Shown: positions 43,396 to 52,139 of the stretch, piece by piece
How positions within the stretch are numbered: position 1 is the stretch's first letter
Layout: each line of letters opens with the position of its first letter
Source: an uncultured Chthonomonas sp.
Lineage (GTDB): Bacteria > Armatimonadota > Chthonomonadetes > Chthonomonadales > CAJBBX01
Assembly (NCBI GenBank): GCA_903951425.1
Contig: CAJBBX010000012.1
Location: 62,001 to 126,000 of the forward strand
Direction: 5' to 3'
Length of the DNA stretch: 64,000 bases
Made by a program: the position numbers and the translations under genes
Notes under the pieces: generated by a model
Databases searched by the model: none
Seen by the model: the letters and a program-made list of their open reading frames with translations, nothing else
What the model was told of the DNA's origin: nothing

Positions 43396-45357
43396 TCAGC
43401 CGATCAGCAGCGTTGCCGTGCTCCAGGGCGCAATATCAACCATCTCCGTGCGCTCGCCGCTTGCAAGGCGCACGCGAACTTCCACGCCCGCCACCGGGTC
43501 GAGCCCCGCGTTCAGCAGCACCGCCGCCGCCGACGCACGATCTGCTGACATCCGCACGAACGGGATGATCGGCGCCGCGGCGTCGATCCGCACGGGCAGC
43601 TTCCCGCGCGTGATCCAGTCGGCCACGCTCAACAACTGCGAGCGCTTGGTGACGGACTGGAGGAACATCCACGGCGCGTAGCCCATCACGACGACGCGGC
43701 CGCCCAGGTCGTTCTCGTAGGCGGTCATGCAGACGCCCAGCGGCCTGCGGAAGTAGTCCTGCATCTCGGCCAGCGGGCGAACGCCGTCGACCACCGTTTC
43801 CAGCGTATCACCCATGCCGCGGGCGTCGCCCCAGAACTCGATGCGTGCGTCGCGGATCTGCCCGGCCGCCGCTCCGTTCAGGGCGTCGTTCGTGAAGCGT
43901 TCCATGGCTCCGTTGTCGATACGGCGCTCCACGCGCACTCCGGCCAGCGACGAGAGGCCTCGCTCGGTCAGCACGTCCAGGGCCCCGGTGTCCATCAGCA
44001 CGCCGCCGGCCAGCAGCGCCCGCAGGGCCTCGTCGTCGAACGCCTGTGCCAGCCGTCCCGTCAGGACCGCGCCGAAGCGCGGCGGGGCCTCGCCGTCCCA
44101 GGGCTCCACGCTCAGCGGCAGGCCGATCTCCGCCAGCACGTAGGGCTGGGCCGTGCCGTGCTCCCAGAGCCCACCCGGCCAACCTCGCCCCGGCTCGGGC
44201 TTGACGGACGCGAGCAGGTCGGCGGTCCATGGAGCCCAGAGCCCCGCGGTGGGCAGGCCGGCAGCATGAGCCACCAGGGCCTCCCAGCGCGGGCGCGTCT
44301 GGCGAAGGGCGGGAAGGAAGGCGGCGCACTCGTCGTACGGCGCCCCCCACATTGGGAGCATGTTCAGCGCCACGCCGTCGCAACCGGTGGCCAGCGCCAA
44401 TGTGCACTCGCTCAGGAGGGCCGTGACCGACTTGCGGAGCTTCTGGTAGGGGAAGTTCTCCAGTTCGTACTGGATATCGGTGATCTCCGGCATGTGCCGG
44501 ACGTCGCGGGCGCCGCGGCCGATGTCGTACGCCTTGGAGACCATGCCGCCGGGTGTGGCGTCACAGTAGAACCCGCCGCCCGGACGGAGCTTGGAGGCGC
44601 CCAGGTCCAGCAGCCAGCGGCCCACGTCGGCGCCTGAATAGAGGTCGCCTGCGCCTGCGGTCATAAGTCCCGTGGCGATGCTCGGGTTCACGGCAGCGAT
44701 GGAGGCGGCCACGTGCGCCATCAGAGCCGAGATCGTGCCGCTGTTGTGCGCCACCCAGGCCTCCCGGAGGTCGTCACGGCCCGCATCGTGCAGGGCCGCC
44801 ACCAGCGAGGCGCGGTCGAAGTCGTGGCCTGCCATGTTCGAGAAGATGCGCACGCAGGCAGGGCAGAAGCAGCCGAAGGGGACGCCGTGGTTGTTCATCC
44901 GCACGTCGTCATCGACCCAGATGAAGTCCGGCCCGGCCGCAGCCATGAGGGCGTACTTCCGCCCGATGTAGTCGCGGAGGCCCGGCGCGTTGGGGCAGCC
45001 GCAGCCGGTGGAGGTCCTGCCGTCCATGCCCATGAACGGCTGGAAGGGGAGCGGCGGCATGGTGTCGCGAGCCTCGTCGAGGTGGCCCAGCGTGGCGAGG
45101 ACGTTTATGCCGACGCTGCGCACACCTGCCTCGCGCACGGCCCGGATGCGGCCGGCGAGGATACGCCCGCGCTCCTCGAAGATCTCCAGCGGAAGGTAGA
45201 GGTGGTGGGTGATGCTGTCGAAGAAGGCCACCTCGTCCAGCCAATCGGCGTTGGCGCGCACCTGTTCCATGAGGGCCTCGAAGGCCTCGTCGGTCTCGTA
45301 GTGCGGCACGCCCACGCGCCACGAGAGGGTCAGCCGGCTCTGCTTGCGCTCGTGCAT
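43396..45357 (-). CDS. TIM-barrel glycosidase-like protein, cytoplasmic, family unknown
   Basis: 653 aa with no signal peptide. The N-terminus (LTLSWRVGVPHYETDEAFEA, then DEVAFFDSITHHLY) and VWVDDDVRMNNHG-type strand ends suggest a (beta/alpha)8 barrel; a pair of Cys in FGCFCPACVRIF may bind metal. The C-terminal ~120 residues form a beta domain ending DIAPWSTATLLIG, as in many GH-A enzymes. I cannot name the family. ATG 45357 has AAGGAGG upstream. The following SGNH gene is in the same operon, suggesting a carbohydrate role. Confidence 0.65.
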   Translation of the reverse strand: MHERKQSRLTLSWRVGVPHYETDEAFEALMEQVRANADWLDEVAFFDSITHHLYLPLEIFEERGRILAGRIRAVREAGVRSVGINVLATLGHLDEARDTMPPLPFQPFMGMDGRTSTGCGCPNAPGLRDYIGRKYALMAAAGPDFIWVDDDVRMNNHGVPFGCFCPACVRIFSNMAGHDFDRASLVAALHDAGRDDLREAWVAHNSGTISALMAHVAASIAAVNPSIATGLMTAGAGDLYSGADVGRWLLDLGASKLRPGGGFYCDATPGGMVSKAYDIGRGARDVRHMPEITDIQYELENFPYQKLRKSVTALLSECTLALATGCDGVALNMLPMWGAPYDECAAFLPALRQTRPRWEALVAHAAGLPTAGLWAPWTADLLASVKPEPGRGWPGGLWEHGTAQPYVLAEIGLPLSVEPWDGEAPPRFGAVLTGRLAQAFDDEALRALLAGGVLMDTGALDVLTERGLSSLAGVRVERRIDNGAMERFTNDALNGAAAGQIRDARIEFWGDARGMGDTLETVVDGVRPLAEMQDYFRRPLGVCMTAYENDLGGRVVVMGYAPWMFLQSVTKRSQLLSVADWITRGKLPVRIDAAAPIIPFVRMSADRASAAAVLLNAGLDPVAGVEVRVRLASGERTEMVDIAPWSTATLLIG

Positions 45358-45458
45358 GGCTCAGTCCTCCTTCAGTTCCTGATACTATGGCAGAGGCGTC
45401 GGCATCGTGCGGCTATCGTGCCGCCTCCGTGCCACAATCATCGGCGAGGAGAGCGAGT

Positions 45459-46400
45459 TTGGACACCGTCAAGCTGGGCAACACAGGCCTCGAGGTCAGC
45501 GCCATGGGCCTCGGATGCGGAGGCCACAGCCGTCTGGGGCTCTCCTACGGCAAGACAGACGCCGAGGCCGCCATCGTGGTGCGCCGTGCGGTGCGTTTGG
45601 GCGTCACGCTCATCGACACCGCGGAGATGTACGGCACCGAGGCCGCCGTGGGGCTGGGCATCGCCGGCCTCCCGCGGGAGAATCTCACGCTCTGCACCAA
45701 GGCCGCCGTCGCTTGGCAGGGGCGCCGGGGCACGGCCGCCGAGCTGGAGGAACGGCTCAACGCTTCGCTCCAGCGGCTCGGGACCGATGTGGTGGATGTC
45801 TACCAGATCCACGGCGTGTCGCTGGACGAGTACGCCTACTGCCGGGAGGAGCTGGTCCCGGCTATGCTCCGCTTCCGTCAGCAGGGCAAGATCCGGTTCC
45901 TGGGCATCACCGAGGCGTTCATCGGCGACCCTGGCCACGTGATGCTCTCCGAGGCGGTGCGCGACGGATGCTGGAGCGCCATGATGGTGGGCTTCAGCCT
46001 GCTCAACCCCTCGGCGCGGAGCCGCGTCCTCCCGTACACGCGGGCGAAGGGCGTCGGTACGCTCGACATGTTTGCCGTCCGCCGCGCCTTGAGCCGCCCC
46101 GAGGCGCTACGGGAGATTGCGGCCGACCTGGTGGCCCGGGGCCAGATCGACGCGGCCGAGCTCGACCTCGAGGACCCGCTGGGCTGGCTGGTGCGCGAGG
46201 GCCACGCCGCCTCGATCACGGAAGCGGCCTATCGCTTCTGCCGCCACGAGCCGGGTATCGATGTGGTGCTAAGCGGCACCGGGAATGTGGAGCATCTGGA
46301 GCAGAACGCACGATCGATCAACGCCGGGCCCCTGAGCCCGGAAGCCGTCGCCCGCCTCGGCCGCATCTTCGGCCGCGTCGACAGCGTGACGGGCAACTGA
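45459..46400 (+). CDS. Aldo/keto reductase
   Basis: 313 aa. Catalytic tetrad visible: Asp53 and Tyr58 in LIDTAEMYG, Lys81 in LCTKAAV, His118 in YQIHGV. Also FLGITEA and a SGTGNVEHLEQN ending typical of AKRs. It reduces aldehydes or ketones with NADPH, or oxidises sugars in the reverse sense. TTG at 45459 is preceded by GAGGAGAG and gives the family start (DTVKLGNTGLEVSAMGLG); the longer upstream frame has no family match. Substrate unknown. Confidence 0.9.
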   Translation: MDTVKLGNTGLEVSAMGLGCGGHSRLGLSYGKTDAEAAIVVRRAVRLGVTLIDTAEMYGTEAAVGLGIAGLPRENLTLCTKAAVAWQGRRGTAAELEERLNASLQRLGTDVVDVYQIHGVSLDEYAYCREELVPAMLRFRQQGKIRFLGITEAFIGDPGHVMLSEAVRDGCWSAMMVGFSLLNPSARSRVLPYTRAKGVGTLDMFAVRRALSRPEALREIAADLVARGQIDAAELDLEDPLGWLVREGHAASITEAAYRFCRHEPGIDVVLSGTGNVEHLEQNARSINAGPLSPEAVARLGRIFGRVDSVTGN

Positions 46401-46430
46401 GCGGCGCGCCGCAGGAGGAGGGCATACGAC

Positions 46431-46841
46431 ATGACGGATGAGGTTCAGGAGCTGCCGGTGGAGTTGACCTCCTTCGTGGCCGAGGCCGTGGAGCGCGGGG
46501 CCGTCTGGGCGCTGCAGAACGAAGAGGGCTACGCATGGTGCGAATCGGAGGAGGAGGACGGAGCCAACGCGCTCATCTTCTGGTCCTCCGCCGAAGCCGC
46601 CATCGCGGTGCAACAGGCGGAGTTTCCCGAGTACGCCCCGGAGGAACTGCCCCTGTCCCACTTCCTCTTCGGGTGGCTGCCGGGCATGAACGACGACGAG
46701 GTGCTGGTGGGCGTGAACTGGACGCCCCAGCTTGAGGGGTTGGAGGTCGAACCCGACTTCCTGCAGGAGTTGCTTCTGGAGGAGCTACCCGAGGAGACCG
46801 TCGCGCGGTACCAGGCAGAGCTGGCCGAAGCCGAGGAGTAG
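46431..46841 (+). CDS. DUF2750-like protein
   Basis: 136 aa, strongly acidic. Matches the DUF2750 pattern: VAEAVERGAVWALQNEEGYA, LIFWSSAEAAIAVQQ, EELPLSHFLFGWLPGM, VGVNWTPQLEG. Cytoplasmic, function unknown. ATG 46431 follows AGGAGGAGGG. It lies 30 nt after the AKR gene and is probably co-transcribed. Confidence 0.85.
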   Translation: MTDEVQELPVELTSFVAEAVERGAVWALQNEEGYAWCESEEEDGANALIFWSSAEAAIAVQQAEFPEYAPEELPLSHFLFGWLPGMNDDEVLVGVNWTPQLEGLEVEPDFLQELLLEELPEETVARYQAELAEAEE

Positions 46842-46864
46842 GCCGGGGCCGCCTACGCATGGAA

Positions 46865-46945
46865 TAGAGGGTCGCTCGTCCGGCGAACCGGTATGCGTCG
46901 AGGAACGCTGAATGCCCCGAAGGACCTTCAACGAGCGACCCACTA
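46865..46945. repeat. Small element with 15-bp inverted ends
   Basis: TAGAGGGTCGCTCGT at one end and, inverted, TAGTGGGTCGCTCGT at the other (14 of 15 identical), enclosing 51 nt. It lies between the convergent DUF2750 and ferritin-like genes. The interior has CGAAGGACCTT, similar to the GGAAGGACC of module B of the composite repeat. It may be a decayed mobile repeat or a long-loop bidirectional terminator. Confidence 0.5.
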
Positions 46946-46996
46946 TAGTCTGGCACACCTTGCCTATCCACCGAGCAATATGCGCCATTTGGGCCT

Positions 46997-47500
46997 CTAC
47001 AGGGGAGCGGCGGCAGCGGCAGCAGCCACTGCCCGACTGCGCTCCATAGACTGCAGGGCCAGGTACTTGTCGCCGAAGCGGTCGAGGTTGCCCAGTTCGG
47101 TATCGAACGAGCCGTAGTGGCGCTCCTCGTCCAGCACGAGGCTCTCGAAGAGCTGCTTCGAGGCGCTGTCGCCCCGCCCGCCACACTCGTTGGCCCACTT
47201 GCCGTAGGCCACCGCGCTACTCTCCTCCATGTCGCGGGAGATCTGCAGCATCTGGCGCACGTCGGTAACGGGCTGTACCTCGGCGGCGGGTACGAGCGCC
47301 ACGTCGCCCTTCAGGAAGAGGATGCGCTCGGCCAGGCGCTCGATGTGCAGCATCTCCTCGATGGCCGTGCGGCGGAACAGGCCGGCCAGCAGGTCGTAGC
47401 CCTGGTCGTTGCAGTGGAAGTGGAAGTACATGTACTGATGCACAGCGGTCAGTTCGTCGGCCGCGGCGGCGTTCAGCAGTGCGATGCTCTCTTGATGCAT
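46997..47500 (-). CDS. Bacterioferritin-like di-iron protein
   Basis: 167 aa. Four-helix ferritin fold with di-iron ligands: Glu16 (AAADELTAVHQY), Glu49 and His52 (EEMLHIERLAERI), Glu92/93 (DMEESSAVAY) and Glu126 and His128 (DEERHY). The Met ligand for haem in bacterioferritin is not obvious, so haem may be absent. It oxidises or stores iron in the cytoplasm and protects against peroxide. The C-terminus has an Ala-rich tail. ATG 47500 has AAGGAG upstream. Confidence 0.88.
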   Translation of the reverse strand: MHQESIALLNAAAADELTAVHQYMYFHFHCNDQGYDLLAGLFRRTAIEEMLHIERLAERILFLKGDVALVPAAEVQPVTDVRQMLQISRDMEESSAVAYGKWANECGGRGDSASKQLFESLVLDEERHYGSFDTELGNLDRFGDKYLALQSMERSRAVAAAAAAAPL

Positions 47501-47638
47501 AGGTCATGCTCCTTGGGCGTTGTTGCTGCCGATGCCAACAGCCTACCCTCCGGCCGCGCCGGGCCGCAACCCGTCGGCCATCCCGACCGTCCATAGGGGT
47601 GTACACGGGCAGCGGCCCGCGCCTAGGAGGCTCCCGCC

Positions 47639-48223
47639 ATGCACCGCATCACTCGGTTCTCGCTCATCGCCGCCCTGGCGGCCATCAGCCTGCCTGTCTT
47701 CGGCGCCGTGCGCGGCACGGTGGCCGTGGTGCCCACCGTGAACGCCAGCGGCGAGAAGTGGGTCGAGTTCAAGCAGCGGCAGGCCGCCATGATCGACGAT
47801 TGGGAGGTCACACACCTGCCCGCCGCGGGATACGCTTTGACCCCACGCGACGACGTGCGCTCCGCTGTTCGCGCGCTGGCCCTGGACATGACGGACGAGG
47901 AGAACTGGCGCCGCTCTGTGGTGTTGGAGATCGGCAAGAAGGCCGGCGCGGAATTCGTCCTCTTCTGCGCCATCACGTCCACCGAGCAGAAGCTACAGAA
48001 GCGCCCCTTCTACGAAGACAAGGAGGGCCGCACCGACGTGCGCGTTTGGCTCATGGACACCCGGACCGGCGAGGCCCTGCTGACCGGCAAGACCTTTACG
48101 GGCCGCTCCGGAGGCAACCGCGTCAGCCTCGACAACAAGGGTTCGGAGCGGCAGATCCAGGCGGCGGCCAACGCCGTCCGCGACGCCACCCGCGACTTCC
48201 TGGCGCCCTACAAGGCGAAGTAG
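47639..48223 (+). CDS. Exported protein of unknown function
   Basis: 194 aa with a Sec signal ending PVFGA. The pattern GTVAVVPTVNASGEKWVEF, AVRALALDMTDEENWRRSVV, AEFVLFCAITSTEQK and VRVWLMDTRTGEALLTGKTF resembles outer-membrane-associated CsgG/TolB-N-like proteins (DUF3280/LpoB type), which bind other envelope proteins. No catalytic motif. ATG 47639 has AGGAGG upstream. Confidence 0.6.
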   Translation: MHRITRFSLIAALAAISLPVFGAVRGTVAVVPTVNASGEKWVEFKQRQAAMIDDWEVTHLPAAGYALTPRDDVRSAVRALALDMTDEENWRRSVVLEIGKKAGAEFVLFCAITSTEQKLQKRPFYEDKEGRTDVRVWLMDTRTGEALLTGKTFTGRSGGNRVSLDNKGSERQIQAAANAVRDATRDFLAPYKAK

Positions 48224-48250
48224 CTGGCCGAGAGGACGCAGAATCGCATA

Positions 48251-48327
48251 CGTCCCATGGGCCACATAGGTCCCATGATCGGGCTGGGTAGGCCTGATGC
48301 GACCCATGGGACGAATAGGACCGATGT
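48251..48327. repeat. Array of CCCATGGG-type palindromes between convergent genes
   Basis: CGTCCCATGGG (48251-48261) is matched in inverted order by CCCATGGGACG (48303-48313); between and after lie ATAGGTCCCATG and AATAGGACCGATG, variants of the same unit. The two 11-mers could form one large stem. It lies between the exported protein gene and the CocE-type gene. Confidence 0.55.
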
Positions 48328-48345
48328 GCGATGTGCCCTGGCCTC

Positions 48346-50001
48346 CTACCGCCCCGCTGCCCCCATCTCGGGCAGCGCCAGGTAGGAGGCTCTGACGCCG
48401 CCCAGCAGTAGCGAGTTCCGGGCGACGCGGGTGCGCGTCGACGAGCGGAACGGCTCGCCTGTGTTCGGGTTCGGGTCGAGCCCCGGGTCGCTGCTGGAGG
48501 ACACCTGCAGCCGGATCCGGTGCCCTCGGTTGAAGACGATGCTCGTGGACCAGAGGTCGATGCCGAACCGCTCGGCCTTGCCCGGCGTCAGGAGCGTCTC
48601 GCGGCTCAGGCTCTTGCGGTACCGCGCGCGGAGGCCGCCCTCGCAGACGTTGTAGCTACGGCCGTCGGGGTAGACGTCGCAGAGCCGCACGACGAAGTCC
48701 GTGTCCGGGCAATCCGAGGAGGCCGTCAGGTAGGCGCGTACGCGGCCCGTCACCTCCAGCGGCGCCGCCAGCGGCTCGCTGGTGAAGACGAGGACATCCG
48801 GCCGACCCTCCACGCGGGACTGCTCCATGGGTCCCGCCGGGATCAGAAGCTGCGGGCCGCCCACGGTGGGCGCGGGGTTCCTCGGGTCGTAGGCGTAGCT
48901 GAGCGAGCCCGCCGCGGGGCGTTGCGGGGTGAGCCCCTTGCCCTGGGTCAGGTACCAGTTGCGCACGCGCACCCCGGCGCGCGGCCAGGTAGATGCTGTG
49001 CGCCAGACGTTGCCGGGCGCCGAGGCGTCGAAGGCGTCGCCCATGGTGTAGTAGGTCACCGCCGGCGCCGCCGTCATGGCGGTACGTTGGCCCTTCAGCG
49101 TGGCGTCAAACCAGGCGAAGGGATCACCGGCGCGGTTGGGCGGCGTGTTGCCGTTGCGGTAGCCCAGTTCGCCGGCCTTGTTCTGCAGGATGCCGTGGGT
49201 CCAGGGGCCCATGACCAGCTTCTGCGTACCCCGTGCCCCGACCCCGCCGCGGGTCTGCATGCCGGTGAAGGCGTCGATCGTGCCCTGGCAGAAGATGTCG
49301 TACCAGCCGCCCATGTGGACCGCCGGCGCTCGCGTCTTGCCGAAGCGGAGCGTCAGGTCGCGCTTCTGCCAGAAGTCGGAGTAGGTGGGGTGGCCCTTCC
49401 AGAGCACGTGCGACTCGGGCGAGAAGAGCGCGGAGGTGAGCCATCCCTCGACGAGGTTCTTGCGCAGGATGCCCCCGGGGAATACCGCGTCGTTGAAGAT
49501 GCGCGGCGTGGCGACCTGGATGTACTGCGACGTGATGTGCGGCGAACCCGTGCCGGCCGCCAGGAGCTGCGTGATGCCAACGGCCGAGCCGCCCATGGTG
49601 CCGATCTTGCCGTTGCACCAGGGCTGCTTGGCGACCCAGGCCAGCGTGTCCGCTCCGTCCATGCGTCCCTCCCACCAGCCGTCGGCCTCAAAGGGGAGGT
49701 TGGCGCCCTGCGAGCCGAAGCGTCCGCGCGTGTCCTGGATCACCACGGCGTAGCCCCGCGCGGCCGCGGCCTTGCCGGCTCCGGCCGAGGCATCCTTGCT
49801 GTAGGGGGTGCGCATGACGATGACGGGGAAGGGACCGGGGCCCTGCGGCAGGTGGACATCCGTGCCCAGCAACGTGCCGTCGGTCATGGGCAGCTTGCGG
49901 GTGTCGACGCGGGCTTGGCGGGCCAGCGCGGCGGCGGCGAGCAGGGCTACGACGGCGAGGCACAGCCCCTTCATTCGTCGTGATCTCAGGCGTCTGGGCA
50001 T
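48346..50001 (-). CDS. Secreted CocE/NonD (X-Pro dipeptidyl-peptidase-like) hydrolase
   Basis: 551 aa. Signal region MKGLCLAVVALLAAAALA preceded by a basic N-terminus. Alpha/beta-hydrolase core with nucleophile Ser139 in GTMGGSAVGITQ, acid Asp in GGWYDIFCQG and His in GPWTHGIL; C-terminal jelly roll (PLEVTGRVRAYLTASSDCPD and FNRGHRIRLQVSSSSDP) as in cocaine esterase and X-prolyl peptidases. Acts on esters, acylated sugars or N-terminal X-Pro peptides outside the cytoplasm. ATG 50001 has AGGAG upstream; a longer in-frame start at 50034 lacks support. Confidence 0.88.
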   Translation of the reverse strand: MPRRLRSRRMKGLCLAVVALLAAAALARQARVDTRKLPMTDGTLLGTDVHLPQGPGPFPVIVMRTPYSKDASAGAGKAAAARGYAVVIQDTRGRFGSQGANLPFEADGWWEGRMDGADTLAWVAKQPWCNGKIGTMGGSAVGITQLLAAGTGSPHITSQYIQVATPRIFNDAVFPGGILRKNLVEGWLTSALFSPESHVLWKGHPTYSDFWQKRDLTLRFGKTRAPAVHMGGWYDIFCQGTIDAFTGMQTRGGVGARGTQKLVMGPWTHGILQNKAGELGYRNGNTPPNRAGDPFAWFDATLKGQRTAMTAAPAVTYYTMGDAFDASAPGNVWRTASTWPRAGVRVRNWYLTQGKGLTPQRPAAGSLSYAYDPRNPAPTVGGPQLLIPAGPMEQSRVEGRPDVLVFTSEPLAAPLEVTGRVRAYLTASSDCPDTDFVVRLCDVYPDGRSYNVCEGGLRARYRKSLSRETLLTPGKAERFGIDLWSTSIVFNRGHRIRLQVSSSSDPGLDPNPNTGEPFRSSTRTRVARNSLLLGGVRASYLALPEMGAAGR

Positions 50002-50121
50002 CCGGGAGGCTCCTCGTGCGGCGCGGTCAGGCACACGCGCATGGTCCCGTGCGCCAAGGGGCGCGCCCGGGGGCGTCGCGTTCTGTCAGGGCCGGCCGCA
50101 GGTCCTGCGACCCGGCGCCGC

Positions 50122-50340
50122 TCAGTCGGCGGTGAAGTACTCGTCCAGCGCGTTGACTACCAGCCCGACGGCGGCAGAGCGTGATAGGCAGCCGTCGCCG
50201 GGCAGCCCGTCGCGGTTCAGCAGCCGAGCGTACTCCGGCGCGCTGGCCTTATAGCTCAGCGTATGCTCGTCGTACCAGGATGTCACCAGTATGGTGCGTC
50301 CGCTGACAGCCTGTTTGCTCCGTTGGAACTCCAGTCCCAT
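50122..50340 (-). CDS. Small hypothetical protein
   Basis: 72 aa, start ATG 50340 with AGGAGG 10 nt upstream. No domain recognised; basic first third and an acidic end (ALDEYFTAD). The good ribosome site and the gap it fills support a real gene. It is 121 nt upstream of the CocE-type gene. Confidence 0.55.
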   Translation of the reverse strand: MGLEFQRSKQAVSGRTILVTSWYDEHTLSYKASAPEYARLLNRDGLPGDGCLSRSAAVGLVVNALDEYFTAD

Positions 50341-50651
50341 CTTCAGGTCGCCTCCTGAGTACAGACGGGTCGAGCGGCGGGCCGACCCGCGTATGGATAA
50401 GGATTCGGCGTCGTGGGCGGTTATCCTTCATGGCATGGAGGCGTTTTCGATCGTGATCTCGTCGCTACTACCTCCGCGTCGCGCCTCGGCTATAGCGAGG
50501 CGCCGCGGTGGCGGCATGTGGCACTTCTGGACGATGGCGATGCACGTCCGGCATAGGGGCTGCTGTGGCCCGGCACACGGCATCGGCGCTGCCGCGCGCC
50601 GACGCACTGCGTGGCGTCTCCCGTTCTAAGGGTGTCTTGATGCGTGCTTGA
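50341..50651. other. Intergenic stretch
   Basis: 311 nt between two minus-strand genes. It holds a perfect 8-bp hairpin GCGCCTCG/CGAGGCGC at 50481-50503 and, at 50366-50395, a stretch (GGTCGAGCGG...GCGTATGG) faintly like module A of the composite repeat. No gene is supported. Confidence 0.45.
50481..50503. terminator. Hairpin downstream of the GT2-methyltransferase gene
   Basis: GCGCCTCG, 7-nt loop, CGAGGCGC, about 150 nt beyond the stop on the minus strand. No U-tract; termination is uncertain. Confidence 0.35.
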
Positions 50652-52139
50652 CTATCTACGGACGCCAAGCGCCACCAGGCTCTGACCACCCCAAGGCCAG
50701 AGCCTGTCAATCCGGCGTATCACCGGCAAGAGCACCTCCAGTACCTTGAGCTGGAACCTGGAGAAACCGGTCCGCCGCAGCAACCTGCCGTTCACGAACC
50801 ACGCCGGCGCCGCTGTCCTGTTGAAGTCGAACACGCCCTCAACACGGAACCCGGCATCCTCCAGCGATCTGGTAAGCGTCGAAGGCGTGTACCGCCTCTG
50901 GTGCCCCAGGGCCACATCTAGCGACCCAAACAAACCGGGGTGCTGCGGGACCAGGATCACGGCTCGCCCACCGGGCGCCAGTGCAGAGAGCACATTGCCC
51001 AGCGCCCGCTGCTCGTCTGGAAGGTGCTCCAGAACATTCACCATCAGTACGGTATCGAACTGCCCCTGAGACGAGCCAAAGTCGGCGGTGTTCTCAGCGT
51101 CGATCCTGGCCACACGCAAGTACGGCTTGCCGATTGAATAGGATCTAAGGTGTGCAAGGTACATATCAGATATATCTGATGCGACGTACAATTCACGTGG
51201 AACAAAATGGTTTGTGAGATTGCCTATCCCTGAGCCGATCTCCAAGACCCGATCACCGACGTGGGGCCTGAGCGCATCTGCCATCCACCTGTTGAAGCGC
51301 GGGGCAGTCTCCATGTCACGCAGGATGCTAGGTCCTCCGTCGCCTGTGCCGGTCTCGTAGATATCATCTATGAGCCACCAGCGAAGTATGGCCAGGACAG
51401 CCAACATGCCGTCCCGTGTGCGGATCTTCTTGCCTTCCTGCTGTGTCCGCGGCATATAACGGATCGGCACCTCGAAGATGCGGGCCTGCCGCTTGGCCAG
51501 CTTCATCGTGATCTCGACCTCGAAGCGGAAGTCATCCGAACGCAATGGTATCGATTTCAGTAAAGGTGTTCGAATTGCCTTGTAGCATGTTTCAATGTCC
51601 GTCACCGTCAAGTCTGAGAACCAAGCAGCCAGGGCGGTCACCCAGCGGTTGTTGCGGGTGTGCCTGTACATCAACACGCGACGGTACGCGGCAGAGAGGT
51701 AACGGGAGCCGTAGACGGCGTCCGCCCCCTCCTCCAGGAACGGTCTGAGTAACGCTGGAAGGTCGCCGGGGTTGTACTCCAAGTCGGCGTCGTGCACGAC
51801 GCTGACATCGCCGGTAGCCGCGGCAAGGGCTGTGCGGATGGCGGCGCCTTTCCCGCGGTTCGTGCCGTGCCTTAAGACGGTGACCCGGCTATCCCCATCG
51901 GCAATCCGTTGGACGACATCGTACGATCCGTCGGTGCTGCAATCGTCGACGACGATTACCTCTAGCCGCGAGATGGACTCGTGTTCGATCTGCAGCAGGT
52001 GGCCCAGGCTTGCCGCGACCAGGTGCCTCTCGTTGTAAACAGGCACGAGTACAGACAGCGACAGTGATGAGCCGGGTTGTCCTCCACCCGTGGCCTCGCC
52101 GCAGTTTGCCGACAGGGACTTGTCAGGGTCGTTGACCAA
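50652..52139 (-). CDS. Glycosyltransferase family 2 fused to a SAM methyltransferase
   Basis: 495 aa from TTG 52139 (AGGAAGG upstream); ATG at 52202 or 52241 are alternatives. Residues ~25-235: GT2 (dolichyl-phosphate mannosyltransferase-like) with LSVLVPVYNERHLVAASLGH, VIVVDDCSTDGS, VVHDADLEYNPGDLPALL (DxD as DAD), EVPIRYMPRTQQEGKKI. Residues ~285-450: class I methyltransferase with VLEIGSGIGNLTNHFV and FDTVLMVNVLEHLPDEQ. It probably transfers a sugar to a lipid carrier and methylates the product or a linked substrate, on the cytoplasmic face. The base composition is slightly lower in GC than neighbours around 51100-51650. Confidence 0.88.
   Translation of the reverse strand: MVNDPDKSLSANCGEATGGGQPGSSLSLSVLVPVYNERHLVAASLGHLLQIEHESISRLEVIVVDDCSTDGSYDVVQRIADGDSRVTVLRHGTNRGKGAAIRTALAAATGDVSVVHDADLEYNPGDLPALLRPFLEEGADAVYGSRYLSAAYRRVLMYRHTRNNRWVTALAAWFSDLTVTDIETCYKAIRTPLLKSIPLRSDDFRFEVEITMKLAKRQARIFEVPIRYMPRTQQEGKKIRTRDGMLAVLAILRWWLIDDIYETGTGDGGPSILRDMETAPRFNRWMADALRPHVGDRVLEIGSGIGNLTNHFVPRELYVASDISDMYLAHLRSYSIGKPYLRVARIDAENTADFGSSQGQFDTVLMVNVLEHLPDEQRALGNVLSALAPGGRAVILVPQHPGLFGSLDVALGHQRRYTPSTLTRSLEDAGFRVEGVFDFNRTAAPAWFVNGRLLRRTGFSRFQLKVLEVLLPVIRRIDRLWPWGGQSLVALGVRR

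Noticed and set aside
46869..46941. Ordinary intrinsic terminator for DUF2750
   Set aside because: The loop of more than 50 nt is too long for a standard terminator hairpin and no U-tract follows.
50366..50395. Third copy of repeat module A
   Set aside because: Only scattered identity (GGTCGAG and GCGTATGG ends) with no matching hairpin; too weak to call.
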